Below are positions 17,061 through 25,046 of a stretch of DNA of 64,000 bases, one piece after another. The notes below the pieces were generated by a model, which did not search any database, was not told the origin of the DNA, and was given only the letters and a program-made list of their open reading frames with translations. The translations under genes and the position numbers were made by a program. The DNA is from Seohaeicola_A nanhaiensis (GTDB lineage: Bacteria; Pseudomonadota; Alphaproteobacteria; Rhodobacterales; Rhodobacteraceae), in the NCBI RefSeq assembly GCF_042654245.1, contig NZ_JBHSGI010000033.1, positions 372,001 to 436,000 of the forward strand, read 5' to 3'. Each line of letters begins with the position of its first letter. The stretch's first letter is position 1.

Positions 17061-17765
17061 TCAGATCATCCGGATCACATCCTTGTCGATCGCCAGCATA
17101 TAGCCGCGCCGCGCGATGTTCTTGACCAGCAGCTCGCTCACCATCTGGTTACCCAGCGTGTCGCGCAGCCGCTTGATCCGCGTCGCCCCCGCCGCCTCGT
17201 CGCAATCCGACGCGTCCTTGCCCGAGATCACCGATTCGATCTCCGCGCCCGACAGCACGTCGTCGTCCAGCCGCGCCTCGGCCAGAACCGCCAGCGTCTC
17301 CATCGCCGCCGCCGTCAGCTTGAAGCCGAAGTTGTTGAGATAGACCGTATTCTCCTCCCGGCTGATCAGCAGCGAGTTGACCTGGATCCCCTGCCGCTCG
17401 ATCTCGCCCATCCGGCGGTTCATCGTCACCAGCATGACCAGAAAGACCAGCGCCGCCACCAGCAGCAGCGTGGCGAAGATCATCAGCACGAAAATGACCA
17501 TCCGGTAGCCGGCCAGCGTGTCGGAAAAAGCAGTCCCCGACTGGGCGAGGATTTCCAGCAGCTTGATCTCGGCCTGACCGGTCAGCGCGTCATTGGCGAT
17601 GAACAGCTGTTCGACCCGCGCGTTGAACGCGTTGGCATCGGGCAGGGCGATCAGCAGCATAACCCCGGCGAGGACCAGGATCACGACAATGGCAGTGAGC
17701 CCGAGGCCGACAATCCGGTTGCCCGACCGCCGCGCGTCAGAAGCGGAGAAAGAACTCTCCGGCAT
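17061..17765 (-). CDS. Membrane protein with C-terminal winged-helix-like domain, function unknown
   Basis: A 234-residue protein, start ATG at 17765 with AGGAG 6 nt upstream. Residues about 18-40 (IVGLGLTAIVVILVLAGVML) and about 89-115 (YRMVIFVLMIFATLLLVAAL) are membrane segments separated by a roughly 50-residue extracytoplasmic segment. The cytoplasmic part from about 135 shows a pattern resembling an OmpR/PhoB winged helix: VYLNNFGFKLTAAAMETLAVL, then ATRIKRLRDTLGNQMVSELL and a final RRGYMLAID where response regulators have the GxGYxL wing. It could therefore be a membrane-bound transcription factor with inverted order relative to ToxR. The domain assignment is by eye and tentative. It overlaps the small secreted-protein gene upstream by 29 nt. 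Confidence 0.7.
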   Translation of the reverse strand: MPESSFSASDARRSGNRIVGLGLTAIVVILVLAGVMLLIALPDANAFNARVEQLFIANDALTGQAEIKLLEILAQSGTAFSDTLAGYRMVIFVLMIFATLLLVAALVFLVMLVTMNRRMGEIERQGIQVNSLLISREENTVYLNNFGFKLTAAAMETLAVLAEARLDDDVLSGAEIESVISGKDASDCDEAAGATRIKRLRDTLGNQMVSELLVKNIARRGYMLAIDKDVIRMI

Positions 17766-18027
17766 TGGCTCTCCTTTCGTTGAGACCTTCGGGACCGAAG
17801 ACCGACAGCACGTTGAGAAGCGTCCAGCCCTGGGCGGCCAGACGGGCAGAAACTTCGGCACGGGCCGCGCCCTGCTGGCACGCCCCCTGCAATTGCATGA
17901 CGCCGTAATGAAGCCGCAGCGGGTTGCCCTGCTTGGCCTTGTAATCGGCGTAACAGTCCGCCGCGAGGGCCGGCTGAGCCAGCGCCATCGTGGCGGCAAG
18001 GATGAGATTTCGCATGAGGTGCTTCAT
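17737..18027 (-). CDS. Small secreted hypothetical protein
   Basis: A 96-residue product from the ATG at 18027. It starts with a signal peptide (MKHLMRNLILAATMALAQPA, cleaved near ALAADC) and a mature part of about 71 residues with two cysteines (AADCYADYK and LQGACQQGA) that could form a disulfide. An upstream frame extends to 18084 but an in-frame ATG at 18027 directly precedes the signal peptide. Its 3' end overlaps the membrane winged-helix gene by 29 nt, so the two are probably co-transcribed; the small protein might be a periplasmic partner of that protein (inference). No family recognised. Confidence 0.65.
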   Translation of the reverse strand: MKHLMRNLILAATMALAQPALAADCYADYKAKQGNPLRLHYGVMQLQGACQQGAARAEVSARLAAQGWTLLNVLSVFGPEGLNERRANAGEFFLRF

Positions 18028-18200
18028 GCGGGCACTCTGCGCCCGGCCGCGCGGATATTCAATGACAACAGGCGTTTGCGACATCGTTATCCGATAACAG
18101 GGCGCCGTTATTGCCTGTCCTGGGGGGCAGGTCCAGAGTTTGGGTCATCGCCGGTCACGACAGATCGGACACGGCCACACCAACCTCGAAAGGAACGTCC

Positions 18201-18719
18201 ATGCACCGCAAGTTCATCGCCCTGATCGTCTCTGCTGCGGTCGCCGTGACCGGCTTCACCGCCCCCGCCCGGGCCGACAGCGACGACATCGCCAAGGCGC
18301 TGCTCGGCTTCACCGCCCTCGCGCTGATTGCCAAGGCCATCGACGACAGCAAGAAGCAGACCACCGTGATCAACCGCTATCCGACGCGGCCCATCTATAC
18401 CCAGCCGCGCCCACCGATCTACACCCAGCCGCGGCCGCCGATCTACAGCCATCCGACCTATCCGACCTATCCCAATCCGCGCCCGTTGCCGCCGCAGATC
18501 TCGAAATTTGACCTGCCGCAAAGCTGCCTGCGCAATTTCCAGGTAAACGGTCGGCCCGTTCAGCTGTTTGGCAACGCCTGCATGAACCGGACCTACGCCT
18601 ATACCCGGGCGCTGCCGAACGCCTGCGAATATCGCTTCCGCGGCGATCGGGGCGCGGTGCACATCGGCTACGAGCCCTTCTGCCTGCAACAACGTGGATA
18701 CCGCACGGCGCGTTTCTAG
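18201..18719 (+). CDS. Secreted proline/tyrosine-rich repeat protein, function unknown
   Basis: A 172-residue product, ATG at 18201 with AAAGGA upstream. Signal peptide about residues 1-25 (FIALIVSAAVAVTGFTAPARA), a short hydrophobic helix (IAKALLGFTALALIAKAI), then a repeated segment with PRPPIYTQ units (residues about 65-100) rich in proline and tyrosine. The C-terminal part (about 105-172) contains four cysteines in a compact domain: SCLRNFQVNG, NACMNRTYAY, NACEYRFRG and PFCLQQRGY. It looks like an envelope or periplasmic protein; a similar architecture is common in roseobacters, but I cannot name a function. It ends before a strong terminator. Confidence 0.8.
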   Translation: MHRKFIALIVSAAVAVTGFTAPARADSDDIAKALLGFTALALIAKAIDDSKKQTTVINRYPTRPIYTQPRPPIYTQPRPPIYSHPTYPTYPNPRPLPPQISKFDLPQSCLRNFQVNGRPVQLFGNACMNRTYAYTRALPNACEYRFRGDRGAVHIGYEPFCLQQRGYRTARF

Positions 18720-18756
18720 CCTGCGGAGGCGGCGCATCGGTTCGCGCCGTCGGTGA

Positions 18757-18786
18757 AGGGAGGGTCCGCGGACCCTCCCTTTTTTT
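18757..18786 (+). terminator. Rho-independent terminator
   Basis: Arms AGGGAGGGTCC (18757-18767) and complement (18770-18780) form a perfect 11-bp stem, followed by a run of T to 18786. It ends the transcript of the secreted repeat protein and lies upstream of rnhB. Confidence 0.9.
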
Positions 18787-18848
18787 GTGTGAACCGCACA
18801 GCGCCCGCCCCCTTGCATCGACCCACAGATTCGGTCCAGCAAGGGCAC

Positions 18849-19481
18849 ATGACCTGCCCGGACGACAGCCTCGAACGCGCCGCGATGGACCGCGGCTTTC
18901 TCCGCATCGCGGGGGTGGACGAGGTGGGGCGCGGCCCGCTGGCCGGTCCGGTCACGGCGGCGGCGGCGGTGCTCGACCTGACGGTCATCCCCGATGGCCT
19001 GAACGATTCGAAAAAGCTGACCGCCCGCATGCGCGACACGCTGACCACGACGATCCGCGCCCGCGCCCAGATCGCCATCGCTCATGCCAGCGTCGCCGAG
19101 ATCGACGAATTGAACATCCTGCGGGCCAGCCACCTCGCCATGATGCGCGCGGTGGGGATGCTGGATCCCGCCCCCGATTTCCTGCTCATCGACGGCCACC
19201 TGCTGCCCCGCGACTTGACCATTCCGGCGCTCGCCGTGGTCAAGGGCGATGCCCGGTCGGTGTCGATTGCGGCGGCCTCGATCATGGCCAAGACGGCGCG
19301 CGATGCGATCATGGTGGATTTGGCGCAACAGCACCCCGGCTACGGCTGGGAGCGCAACGCCGGCTATCCAACAAAATGTCACACTTTGGCGCTGCAAAAT
19401 CTCGGCGTCACCCCACATCATCGGCGGTCGTTCAAGCCCGTCCACAATATCTTGTATCAAGTTAAAACGATAACCGGTTGA
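18849..19481 (+). CDS. rnhB: Ribonuclease HII
   Basis: Cytoplasmic endonuclease removing ribonucleotides from RNA/DNA hybrids and misincorporated rNMPs. The 210-residue product has the acidic active site in GVDEVGRGPLAGP (D24, E25), the later Asp in FLLIDGHLLP and KGDARSVSIAAASIMAK, plus the C-terminal HPGYGWERNAGYPTKCH typical of type-2 RNase H. The ATG at 18849 gives the usual length; an in-frame ATG at 18753 lies in the terminator and is rejected. The gene directly precedes ccrM, a frequent arrangement in this group. Confidence 0.94.
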   Translation: MTCPDDSLERAAMDRGFLRIAGVDEVGRGPLAGPVTAAAAVLDLTVIPDGLNDSKKLTARMRDTLTTTIRARAQIAIAHASVAEIDELNILRASHLAMMRAVGMLDPAPDFLLIDGHLLPRDLTIPALAVVKGDARSVSIAAASIMAKTARDAIMVDLAQQHPGYGWERNAGYPTKCHTLALQNLGVTPHHRRSFKPVHNILYQVKTITG

Positions 19482-19518
19482 TTCAAAAAAGAATTTGACG
19501 GCGAATCGGTCATGACTC
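19480..19518 (+). promoter_or_regulatory. Cluster of three GANTC sites upstream of ccrM
   Basis: GATTC at 19480-19484, GAATC at 19503-19507 and GACTC at 19514-19518, all within 39 bp and between the rnhB stop and the ccrM start at 19572. GANTC is the methylation target of CcrM-type enzymes, so methylation state could influence ccrM transcription, as known in Caulobacter. The promoter itself is not firmly located. Confidence 0.65.
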
Positions 19519-19571
19519 ATCCTGCTGTCAACCACGAGAGCGCAGCAAAGCGCCCGGGACAGAGGCAGAAG

Positions 19572-20669
19572 ATGACGAAGACCAAACAGACGAGCGCAGC
19601 CGCGCTCCCGTTGAACACGATTATCGATGGCGATTGCATCGAGGTGATGAACGGCCTGCCTGCCGGGTCGATCGACCTGATCTTTGCTGACCCGCCCTAC
19701 AACCTCCAGCTCAAGGGCGAGCTGCATCGCCCCGACAACAGCCAGGTCGACGCCGTCGATGACCACTGGGACCAGTTTTCCAGCTTCGAGGCCTATGACA
19801 CCTTCACCCGCGCCTGGCTCAAGGCCGCGCGCCGCCTGCTGAAACCGAACGGCGCGATCTGGGTGATCGGATCCTATCACAACGTCTTCCGCGTGGGCGC
19901 GGCGATGCAGGATGCGGGTTACTGGCTGCTGAACGACGTGGTCTGGCGCAAGTCGAACCCGATGCCCAACTTCCGCGGCAAGCGCTTCACCAATGCGCAC
20001 GAGACGCTGATCTGGGCCAGCCGCGACGAAGGCGCCAAATACACCTTCAACTACGAGGCGCTGAAAGCGCTCAACGAAGGTATCCAGATGCGCTCGGACT
20101 GGGTGATTCCGCTCTGCACCGGGCATGAACGCCTGAAGGACGCCAACGGCGACAAGGCGCACCCGACGCAGAAGCCCGAGGCGCTGCTGCACCGCGTGCT
20201 GGTCGGCACCACCAACCCCGGCGACGTCGTGCTCGACCCCTTCTTCGGCACCGGCACCACCGGCGCCGTCGCCAAGATGCTGGGCCGCGAATATATCGGG
20301 ATCGAGCGGGAAGAGGCATACCGCAAGGCCGCGACCGCCCGCATCGCCAATGTGCGCAAGTTCGACCGCGAGGCGCTGGCCGTCACCGCCAGCAAGCGCG
20401 CCGAGCCGCGCGTGCCCTTCGGCCAGCTGGTCGAACGCGGCCTGCTGCGCCCGGGCGAGGCGCTCTATTCCCCGCGCGGCCAGGTCGCCAAGGTGCGCGC
20501 GGACGGTACGCTGATCGGCACCGACGTGCGGGGTTCGATCCACCAGGTCGGCGCCCATCTCGAAGGCGCCCCCAGCTGCAACGGCTGGACTTACTGGAGC
20601 TTCCGCAAGGATGGGATGAACGTGCCCATCGACGTGCTGCGCCAGCAGATCCGCTCCGAGATGGACTGA
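19572..20669 (+). CDS. ccrM: CcrM-type DNA adenine N6-methyltransferase (GANTC)
   Basis: Cell-cycle-associated orphan methyltransferase modifying adenine in GANTC. The 365-residue product has the catalytic motif DPPYNLQ (residues 40-46), the AdoMet motif DPFFGTGTTG and the beta-class order (catalytic motif before the AdoMet motif), the target-recognition region between them, AHPTQKPEALL, and the C-terminal RAMA-like domain (GEALYSPRGQVAKVRADGTL, GAHLEGAPSCNGWTYW) that is characteristic of CcrM. No cognate restriction gene is present. The start at 19572 (MTKTK) is chosen; an in-frame ATG at 19512 lies in the GANTC cluster. A strong terminator follows. Confidence 0.95.
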   Translation: MTKTKQTSAAALPLNTIIDGDCIEVMNGLPAGSIDLIFADPPYNLQLKGELHRPDNSQVDAVDDHWDQFSSFEAYDTFTRAWLKAARRLLKPNGAIWVIGSYHNVFRVGAAMQDAGYWLLNDVVWRKSNPMPNFRGKRFTNAHETLIWASRDEGAKYTFNYEALKALNEGIQMRSDWVIPLCTGHERLKDANGDKAHPTQKPEALLHRVLVGTTNPGDVVLDPFFGTGTTGAVAKMLGREYIGIEREEAYRKAATARIANVRKFDREALAVTASKRAEPRVPFGQLVERGLLRPGEALYSPRGQVAKVRADGTLIGTDVRGSIHQVGAHLEGAPSCNGWTYWSFRKDGMNVPIDVLRQQIRSEMD

Positions 20670-20730
20670 GACCCCTAAAAGTTTCGCATGTTACCGCCGG
20701 TGCCTGTGGCCTGACACATGGCACTCACCT

Positions 20731-20757
20731 GCCCCGCCTTAACGGCGGGGCATTTTT
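20731..20757 (+). terminator. Rho-independent terminator after ccrM
   Basis: Perfect 8-bp GC stem GCCCCGCC (20731-20738) with TTAAC loop and complement (20744-20751), followed by ATTTTT. It ends the ccrM transcript and separates it from the cyclase gene. Confidence 0.88.
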
Positions 20758-20816
20758 CTATGAAATGGGGCAAGGGATGCCTATCTAGGCAGTGCGCACA
20801 AGCGAAGGGGCGCCGC

Positions 20817-22217
20817 ATGGCACGCTTTTTCAATCCGTTCTCGGTCCTTGCCGGTCTCGATGAACCGATCCGCGACACCTCGACTCTGAACCGGCACACC
20901 GAAGCCGTGCTTGAGCGACACAAGCGGGAAGGGCTGCACCTGGCCGTCCATGCGCGCTGGGTCGCCATTGCGGTCGTCGCCGTGATGCTGCCGATCCTGA
21001 ACCCCCGGTGGGACATGCTCTATTACGAGGTGCTTCTGGTGGCGATGGCCGGGGTCGGCTGGCTCCAGCGGCGCGTCGGCGTGGTGGGCCGGTCGCGGCG
21101 CGAACTGCTGGTGCTCATGCTCGACATCGTGCTGATGACCTTCATCATCGCGGTCCCGAGCCCCTTCGCGCCGGAAGACTGGCCAACGGCGGCGATCCAC
21201 CAGTTCGGCGGTTTCGATTATTTCTACGTTCTGCTGGCGGCGGGCACGCTGGCCTATTCCTGGCGCACGATCCTGGCCTTCGGCTGGTGGACAGGCGCGC
21301 TCTGGGCGCTGGTTGCGGGCGGAATCTGGCTGTTCGGGCGTCAGGTGCCCGGCCTCAGCGAAGGCATTGCGCAGGCACTGGGGGATCGCGCCGATCTGGC
21401 CAGGATCCTCGACCCGAATTCGCTGCGGCTGAACTTCCGCATTCAGGAAATGGTGGTTTTCCTGCTGGTCAGCCTGATCCTGGCGCTGACTGTCCGCCGC
21501 TACAGCCGGTTGCTGCTGAACAGTGCCCGGCTGGAACGCGAGCGAGAGAACCTCTCGCGCTATTTCTCGCCCAACGTGGTCGAGCAGCTCTCGCAGAACG
21601 ACGAGCCGCTGAAACAGACGCGCACCCACGACGTCGCGGTGCTGTTCGTCGATATCGTCGGCTTCACCCATTACGCCGCCACCCACGATCCGCAACAGGT
21701 GATCGCCACGCTGCGCGGGTTTCATGCCCGGATGGAGGCCGAGGTCTTCCGCCATGGCGGCACGCTCGACAAATATCTGGGCGACGGGATGATGGCGACC
21801 TTCGGAACGCCCTTTCCCTCGGAACAGGATGCCATCAACGCGCTGCGCTGCGTGCGCGCGATGCGCGACTCGCTGCAGGTCTGGAACGCCGAGCGGGCCG
21901 CAGCAGGCGAGCCACCCATTCTCGGCAGCTTCGGGTTGCATTTCGGCCCCGTCGTGCTGGGCGACATCGGGGCGAACCGTCTGGAATTCGCGGTGCTGGG
22001 CAATACCGTCAACGTCGCCAGCCGGATCGAGAAGCTGACCCGCCCGCTGGTCTGCGAAATCGCGCTCTCCGACCAGATGCGCCAGCGCGCTGAAGGGCAA
22101 TCCACGCCGGGCGACCCGGCGCTCGACGGGCTGTTCCGCCAGGCGCCCCAGGCCGTGCGGGGACTGGACGAGATGGTCACGGTCTGGACCCTGTCCCGGC
22201 CCGAGGTGCTGCACTGA
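20817..22217 (+). CDS. Membrane-anchored class III adenylate/guanylate cyclase
   Basis: Produces cAMP (or cGMP) from ATP (GTP). The 466-residue product has a cytoplasmic N-terminus, about five to six membrane segments in residues about 40-245, a short coiled-coil-like connector (LERERENLSRYFSPNVVEQL) and a C-terminal cyclase domain. The metal-binding aspartates are in VLFVDIVGFTH and KYLGDGMMATFG; the transition-state residues are in LGNTVNVASRIE (N-x5-R). The start ATG at 20817 has AAGGGG upstream; an earlier in-frame ATG lies in the terminator. The gene meets a response-regulator gene tail to tail; its stop lies in a hairpin shared with it. Confidence 0.9.
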   Translation: MARFFNPFSVLAGLDEPIRDTSTLNRHTEAVLERHKREGLHLAVHARWVAIAVVAVMLPILNPRWDMLYYEVLLVAMAGVGWLQRRVGVVGRSRRELLVLMLDIVLMTFIIAVPSPFAPEDWPTAAIHQFGGFDYFYVLLAAGTLAYSWRTILAFGWWTGALWALVAGGIWLFGRQVPGLSEGIAQALGDRADLARILDPNSLRLNFRIQEMVVFLLVSLILALTVRRYSRLLLNSARLERERENLSRYFSPNVVEQLSQNDEPLKQTRTHDVAVLFVDIVGFTHYAATHDPQQVIATLRGFHARMEAEVFRHGGTLDKYLGDGMMATFGTPFPSEQDAINALRCVRAMRDSLQVWNAERAAAGEPPILGSFGLHFGPVVLGDIGANRLEFAVLGNTVNVASRIEKLTRPLVCEIALSDQMRQRAEGQSTPGDPALDGLFRQAPQAVRGLDEMVTVWTLSRPEVLH

Positions 22218-22232
22218 TCCGGCTCAGTGCAG
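22209..22232. terminator. Hairpin spanning the stop codons of two convergent genes
   Basis: CTGCACTGA (22209-22217) and complement TCAGTGCAG (22224-22232) pair around TCCGGC; the arms contain the TGA of the cyclase and the TGA of the response regulator. There is no T-run, but a two-way 3'-end structure is likely. Confidence 0.6.
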
Positions 22233-22628
22233 CGCCATCCGTTTCGGCAGGGCGGCCGAGAAGACGGCGGCATTGAATTCGGTCTTGGTAAAGACCCTGT
22301 GCACCCCGGCCAGTTCCGCCTTCTGCCACATGAAGGGCGAGGGCCAGTCCGACACCATGATGACCGGGATCGCGCCCAGCCGGGCATCCTGCGCCAGTTC
22401 CAGCGCGAAATTGGCCCCCTTCCCGTCGGGCAGGTTGTTGTCCAGCAGGATCGGCGCGATCGGCGTTGTCGCCAGCGCCTCGCGCGCCTCTTCGATGCTG
22501 GCCACCACCGTCAGCTCGACCTTGGACAGCGCCGCCCGCACCGCTCGGGCAATCATGCGCTGGTCATAGGTGCTGTCCTCGACAATCAGGCATTTCCGCT
22601 GCGCAGGCGTGGCTGCGGTCTGGGGCAC
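22224..22628 (-). CDS. Single-domain response regulator
   Basis: A 134-residue receiver domain without an output domain. Acidic pocket in CLIVEDSTYDQRMI, phosphoacceptor aspartate in PILLDNNLPDGKG, switch Ser in IPVIMVSDW and the conserved lysine in HRVFTKTEF. The N-terminal tail is about 12 residues. Such CheY/DivK-like proteins pass phosphoryl groups between kinases and targets; the partner kinase is not identifiable here. It converges with the cyclase gene and shares a 3' hairpin with it, but is not co-transcribed. Confidence 0.87.
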   Translation of the reverse strand: MPQTAATPAQRKCLIVEDSTYDQRMIARAVRAALSKVELTVVASIEEAREALATTPIAPILLDNNLPDGKGANFALELAQDARLGAIPVIMVSDWPSPFMWQKAELAGVHRVFTKTEFNAAVFSAALPKRMALH

Positions 22629-22693
22629 GGGCGCTCTCCTTCTCGGCCGATGCCGCAGTGTGGCACCCGCACCTTAACGAAGGATGAATGGCG

Positions 22694-23857
22694 TCAGCGG
22701 GGCATCGGCGTCGCGCCCTTGTTATAGGGCGTCCAGTCGGTGATTTCGGGATAGTACATCGCCCGCCAGCGCCGCACCCGCGGATTCATCACCCGCCGCC
22801 ACACCCGCGGCATCAGCGCCAGCGTGGTCATCACCGCATAGCCATGCGGCAGCTGCGGCGCCTCGTCTTCGGTATAGTTCTGCAACAGCGGAAAGCGGCG
22901 GTTCGGCTTGTAGTGGTGGTCGGAATGGCGCTGCAGGTTGATCAGCAGCCAGTTCGACGCCTTGTGCGCCGCGTTCCAGGAATGGCGCGGCAGGACATGT
23001 TCGTATTTCCCGTTCCCCAGATGCTTGCGCGACAGGCCGTAGTGCTCGACGTAATTCACCATCTCCAGATGGAAGATCGCGACGAAGGCCTGCACCAGGA
23101 ACAGCCCGACACCCGCCAGACCCCCGCAGGCGAAGGCCAGCCCGAGGAAGACGGCCTGCAACGCCCAATAGCGGAAGAACGGGTTCGAACGGTCGCTCCA
23201 GGCCAGCCCCTTTCGCGCCAGCTGCGCCTTCTCGGCCCGGAACGCCGACTTGGCGCATTGCACCAGCACCCGCCCGAAGAACCGCCAGAACCCTTCGCCA
23301 TAGCGCGCGCTGACCGGATCGCGCGGCGTGCCGACCCAGGTATGATGCACCAGCAAATGTTCCGACCGGAAATGCGAGTACATCACCATCGCCAGCAGGA
23401 TATCGCCCAGCCAGCGTTCAAACCGCGATTTCTGGTGCATCAGCTCGTGGCTGTAATTGATCCCGATCGTTCCGGTCACGACGCCGACGCCAAAGAACAG
23501 GCCGATGCGCTCCAGCGTGTCGAGGTGTTCGGCCCGCGTCGCATACCAGATCAGGCTGAACAGCGTCACCACCTGCACCGACACCCAGGCCCAGGTGATC
23601 ACCTTGTAGGCAGTCAGATGCTCCTCACCCGTCTCCGGGTCGCCGTTCTCCAGGTTCAGGCCCAGCACCTTGTCGAGCGCGGTATAGGCGTTCCAGGTGA
23701 CAACCACGACCAGCAGCACCCAGAACCCGCCCTTCACGGCGCCCAGCCACAGCAGCGGAACCAGCAGGAACGAGGTGGCGAAGGGCAGGACGTTCTGCCA
23801 GCGGGCAAGCGTTTCCGGCGGGATCATGTCGAACTCCAGATGTCGGTTGATCGCCAT
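22694..23857 (-). CDS. alkB: AlkB-type membrane alkane/xylene monooxygenase family protein
   Basis: Integral-membrane non-haem diiron hydroxylase of 387 residues, probably hydroxylating alkanes or related hydrocarbons. All histidine clusters are present: HELMH (137-141), EHLLVHH (H167, H171, H172), NYVEHYGLSR (H272) and LQRHSDHHYKP (H311, H314, H315). Several hydrophobic segments (about 26-57, 87-105, 117-134, 233-262) form the membrane part. No rubredoxin, rubredoxin reductase or AlkS regulator is adjacent, so electron donors must come from elsewhere. The second cluster reads EHLLVHH, not the EHxxGHH usual in classical AlkB, so it may be a divergent subgroup. It lies 17 nt after mutY on the same strand. 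Confidence 0.88.
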   Translation of the reverse strand: MAINRHLEFDMIPPETLARWQNVLPFATSFLLVPLLWLGAVKGGFWVLLVVVVTWNAYTALDKVLGLNLENGDPETGEEHLTAYKVITWAWVSVQVVTLFSLIWYATRAEHLDTLERIGLFFGVGVVTGTIGINYSHELMHQKSRFERWLGDILLAMVMYSHFRSEHLLVHHTWVGTPRDPVSARYGEGFWRFFGRVLVQCAKSAFRAEKAQLARKGLAWSDRSNPFFRYWALQAVFLGLAFACGGLAGVGLFLVQAFVAIFHLEMVNYVEHYGLSRKHLGNGKYEHVLPRHSWNAAHKASNWLLINLQRHSDHHYKPNRRFPLLQNYTEDEAPQLPHGYAVMTTLALMPRVWRRVMNPRVRRWRAMYYPEITDWTPYNKGATPMPR

Positions 23858-23874
23858 GTCCTATGTGTCTCTGG

Positions 23875-24963
23875 TTAATCCGCCCTTCCGGGACCGTGCG
23901 CTGCCCCGCTTCTCCACAGATCATAGGCCTTGCGCATCACCGTAGGAAGATCCGAGGGCCGGAAAGCGTCCTGCCCCAGGAACGCGCCCCTCTCGGGCGC
24001 GGACCCGGCCTCCACCTCGGCATGGCGCACCTGCAGGATCAGGTGAAAATGGGTGAAGGTGTGGCGCACCTCGCCCGGCAGCACCTGCCACTGTGCCGCA
24101 ACCGGCGGCGCCTCTTCCACGCGCTCGCCCCAGTCCGACCCGGGCCAGCCCAGCATTCCGCCCAGCAGCCCCTTGTCCGGTCGCCGTTCCAGCAGCAGCG
24201 CCCCATCGGCCCGCCGCGCGATATAGACGCTGCCCTGCCGCACCGGCTTGGCCTTCTTCTCGGCCTTGCGCGGCAGCAGCGGCGCGGTGCCCGCCGCCCG
24301 CGCGGCGCAGGGGTCGCGCAGCGGACAGATGCCGCAGGCCGGCGAACGCGGCGTGCAGATCGTCGCGCCCAGATCCATCATCGCCTGCGCATGATCGCCC
24401 GGCCGCTGCGCCGGCGTCAGCGCGCGGGCCAGCGCATGCAGTTCGGGCTTGGCCGCCGGCAGCGGGGTGTGGATGTCATAAAGCCGCGACACCACCCGCT
24501 CCACATTGCCGTCCATCACCGTCTCCGGCCGGTCGAATGCAATGGCCGAGATCGTGGCGGCGGTATAGGGGCCGATGCCCGGCAGCGCCAACAGCGCGGC
24601 ATGGTCGTCGGGAAACACCCCGCCATGCTCACCCGTCACGACACGCGCGCATTTCAGCAGGTTGCGCGCCCGCGCATAATATCCTAGCCCCGCCCATTCC
24701 CCCATCACCGCCCCGTCCTCGGCCGCCGCCAGCGCGTCGACACTGGGCCAAAGCCGGGTGAACCGGTGGAAATAGGCCGTCACCGCCGCCACCGTGGTCT
24801 GTTGCAGCATGATCTCGGACAGCCAGACCCGATAGGGATCCGGGCGCACCCCCGCCTTCCGCTCGGCCGGACCCACCCGCCATGGCAGCGCCCGCGCATG
24901 GCGGTCGTACCAGTCAAGCAGGGCCGCGCTCAGCGCGGCGGGATCGGCGGTTGCGTCACGCAT
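23875..24963 (-). CDS. mutY: A/G-specific adenine DNA glycosylase
   Basis: Base-excision repair enzyme removing adenine opposite 8-oxoguanine. The 362-residue product has the catalytic Glu in WLSEIMLQQTTV, helix-hairpin-helix LPGIGPYTAATISAIAF, the catalytic Asp in VMDGNVERVVSRL and the [4Fe-4S] site CTPRSPACGICPLRDPC (C-x6-C-x2-C-x5-C). The C-terminal NUDIX-like domain (MLGWPGSDWGE, FTHFHLILQV) recognises 8-oxoG. The ATG at 24963 gives the usual length. It diverges from dciA and is followed by alkB. Confidence 0.95.
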   Translation of the reverse strand: MRDATADPAALSAALLDWYDRHARALPWRVGPAERKAGVRPDPYRVWLSEIMLQQTTVAAVTAYFHRFTRLWPSVDALAAAEDGAVMGEWAGLGYYARARNLLKCARVVTGEHGGVFPDDHAALLALPGIGPYTAATISAIAFDRPETVMDGNVERVVSRLYDIHTPLPAAKPELHALARALTPAQRPGDHAQAMMDLGATICTPRSPACGICPLRDPCAARAAGTAPLLPRKAEKKAKPVRQGSVYIARRADGALLLERRPDKGLLGGMLGWPGSDWGERVEEAPPVAAQWQVLPGEVRHTFTHFHLILQVRHAEVEAGSAPERGAFLGQDAFRPSDLPTVMRKAYDLWRSGAAHGPGRAD

Positions 24964-25046
24964 TATTTATGTCCCGTGGCGGCGGTTTTGCTGGCACCCG
25001 CCAGCGTGCTCTCTACAATAGGTCAACCAGCGGCGGAATCCATCAG

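Noticed and set aside
19462..19475. Possible CtrA box (TTAA...TAACC) between rnhB and ccrM
   Set aside because: The half-sites have the wrong spacing (not TTAA-N7-TTAA), so I do not call a CtrA site.
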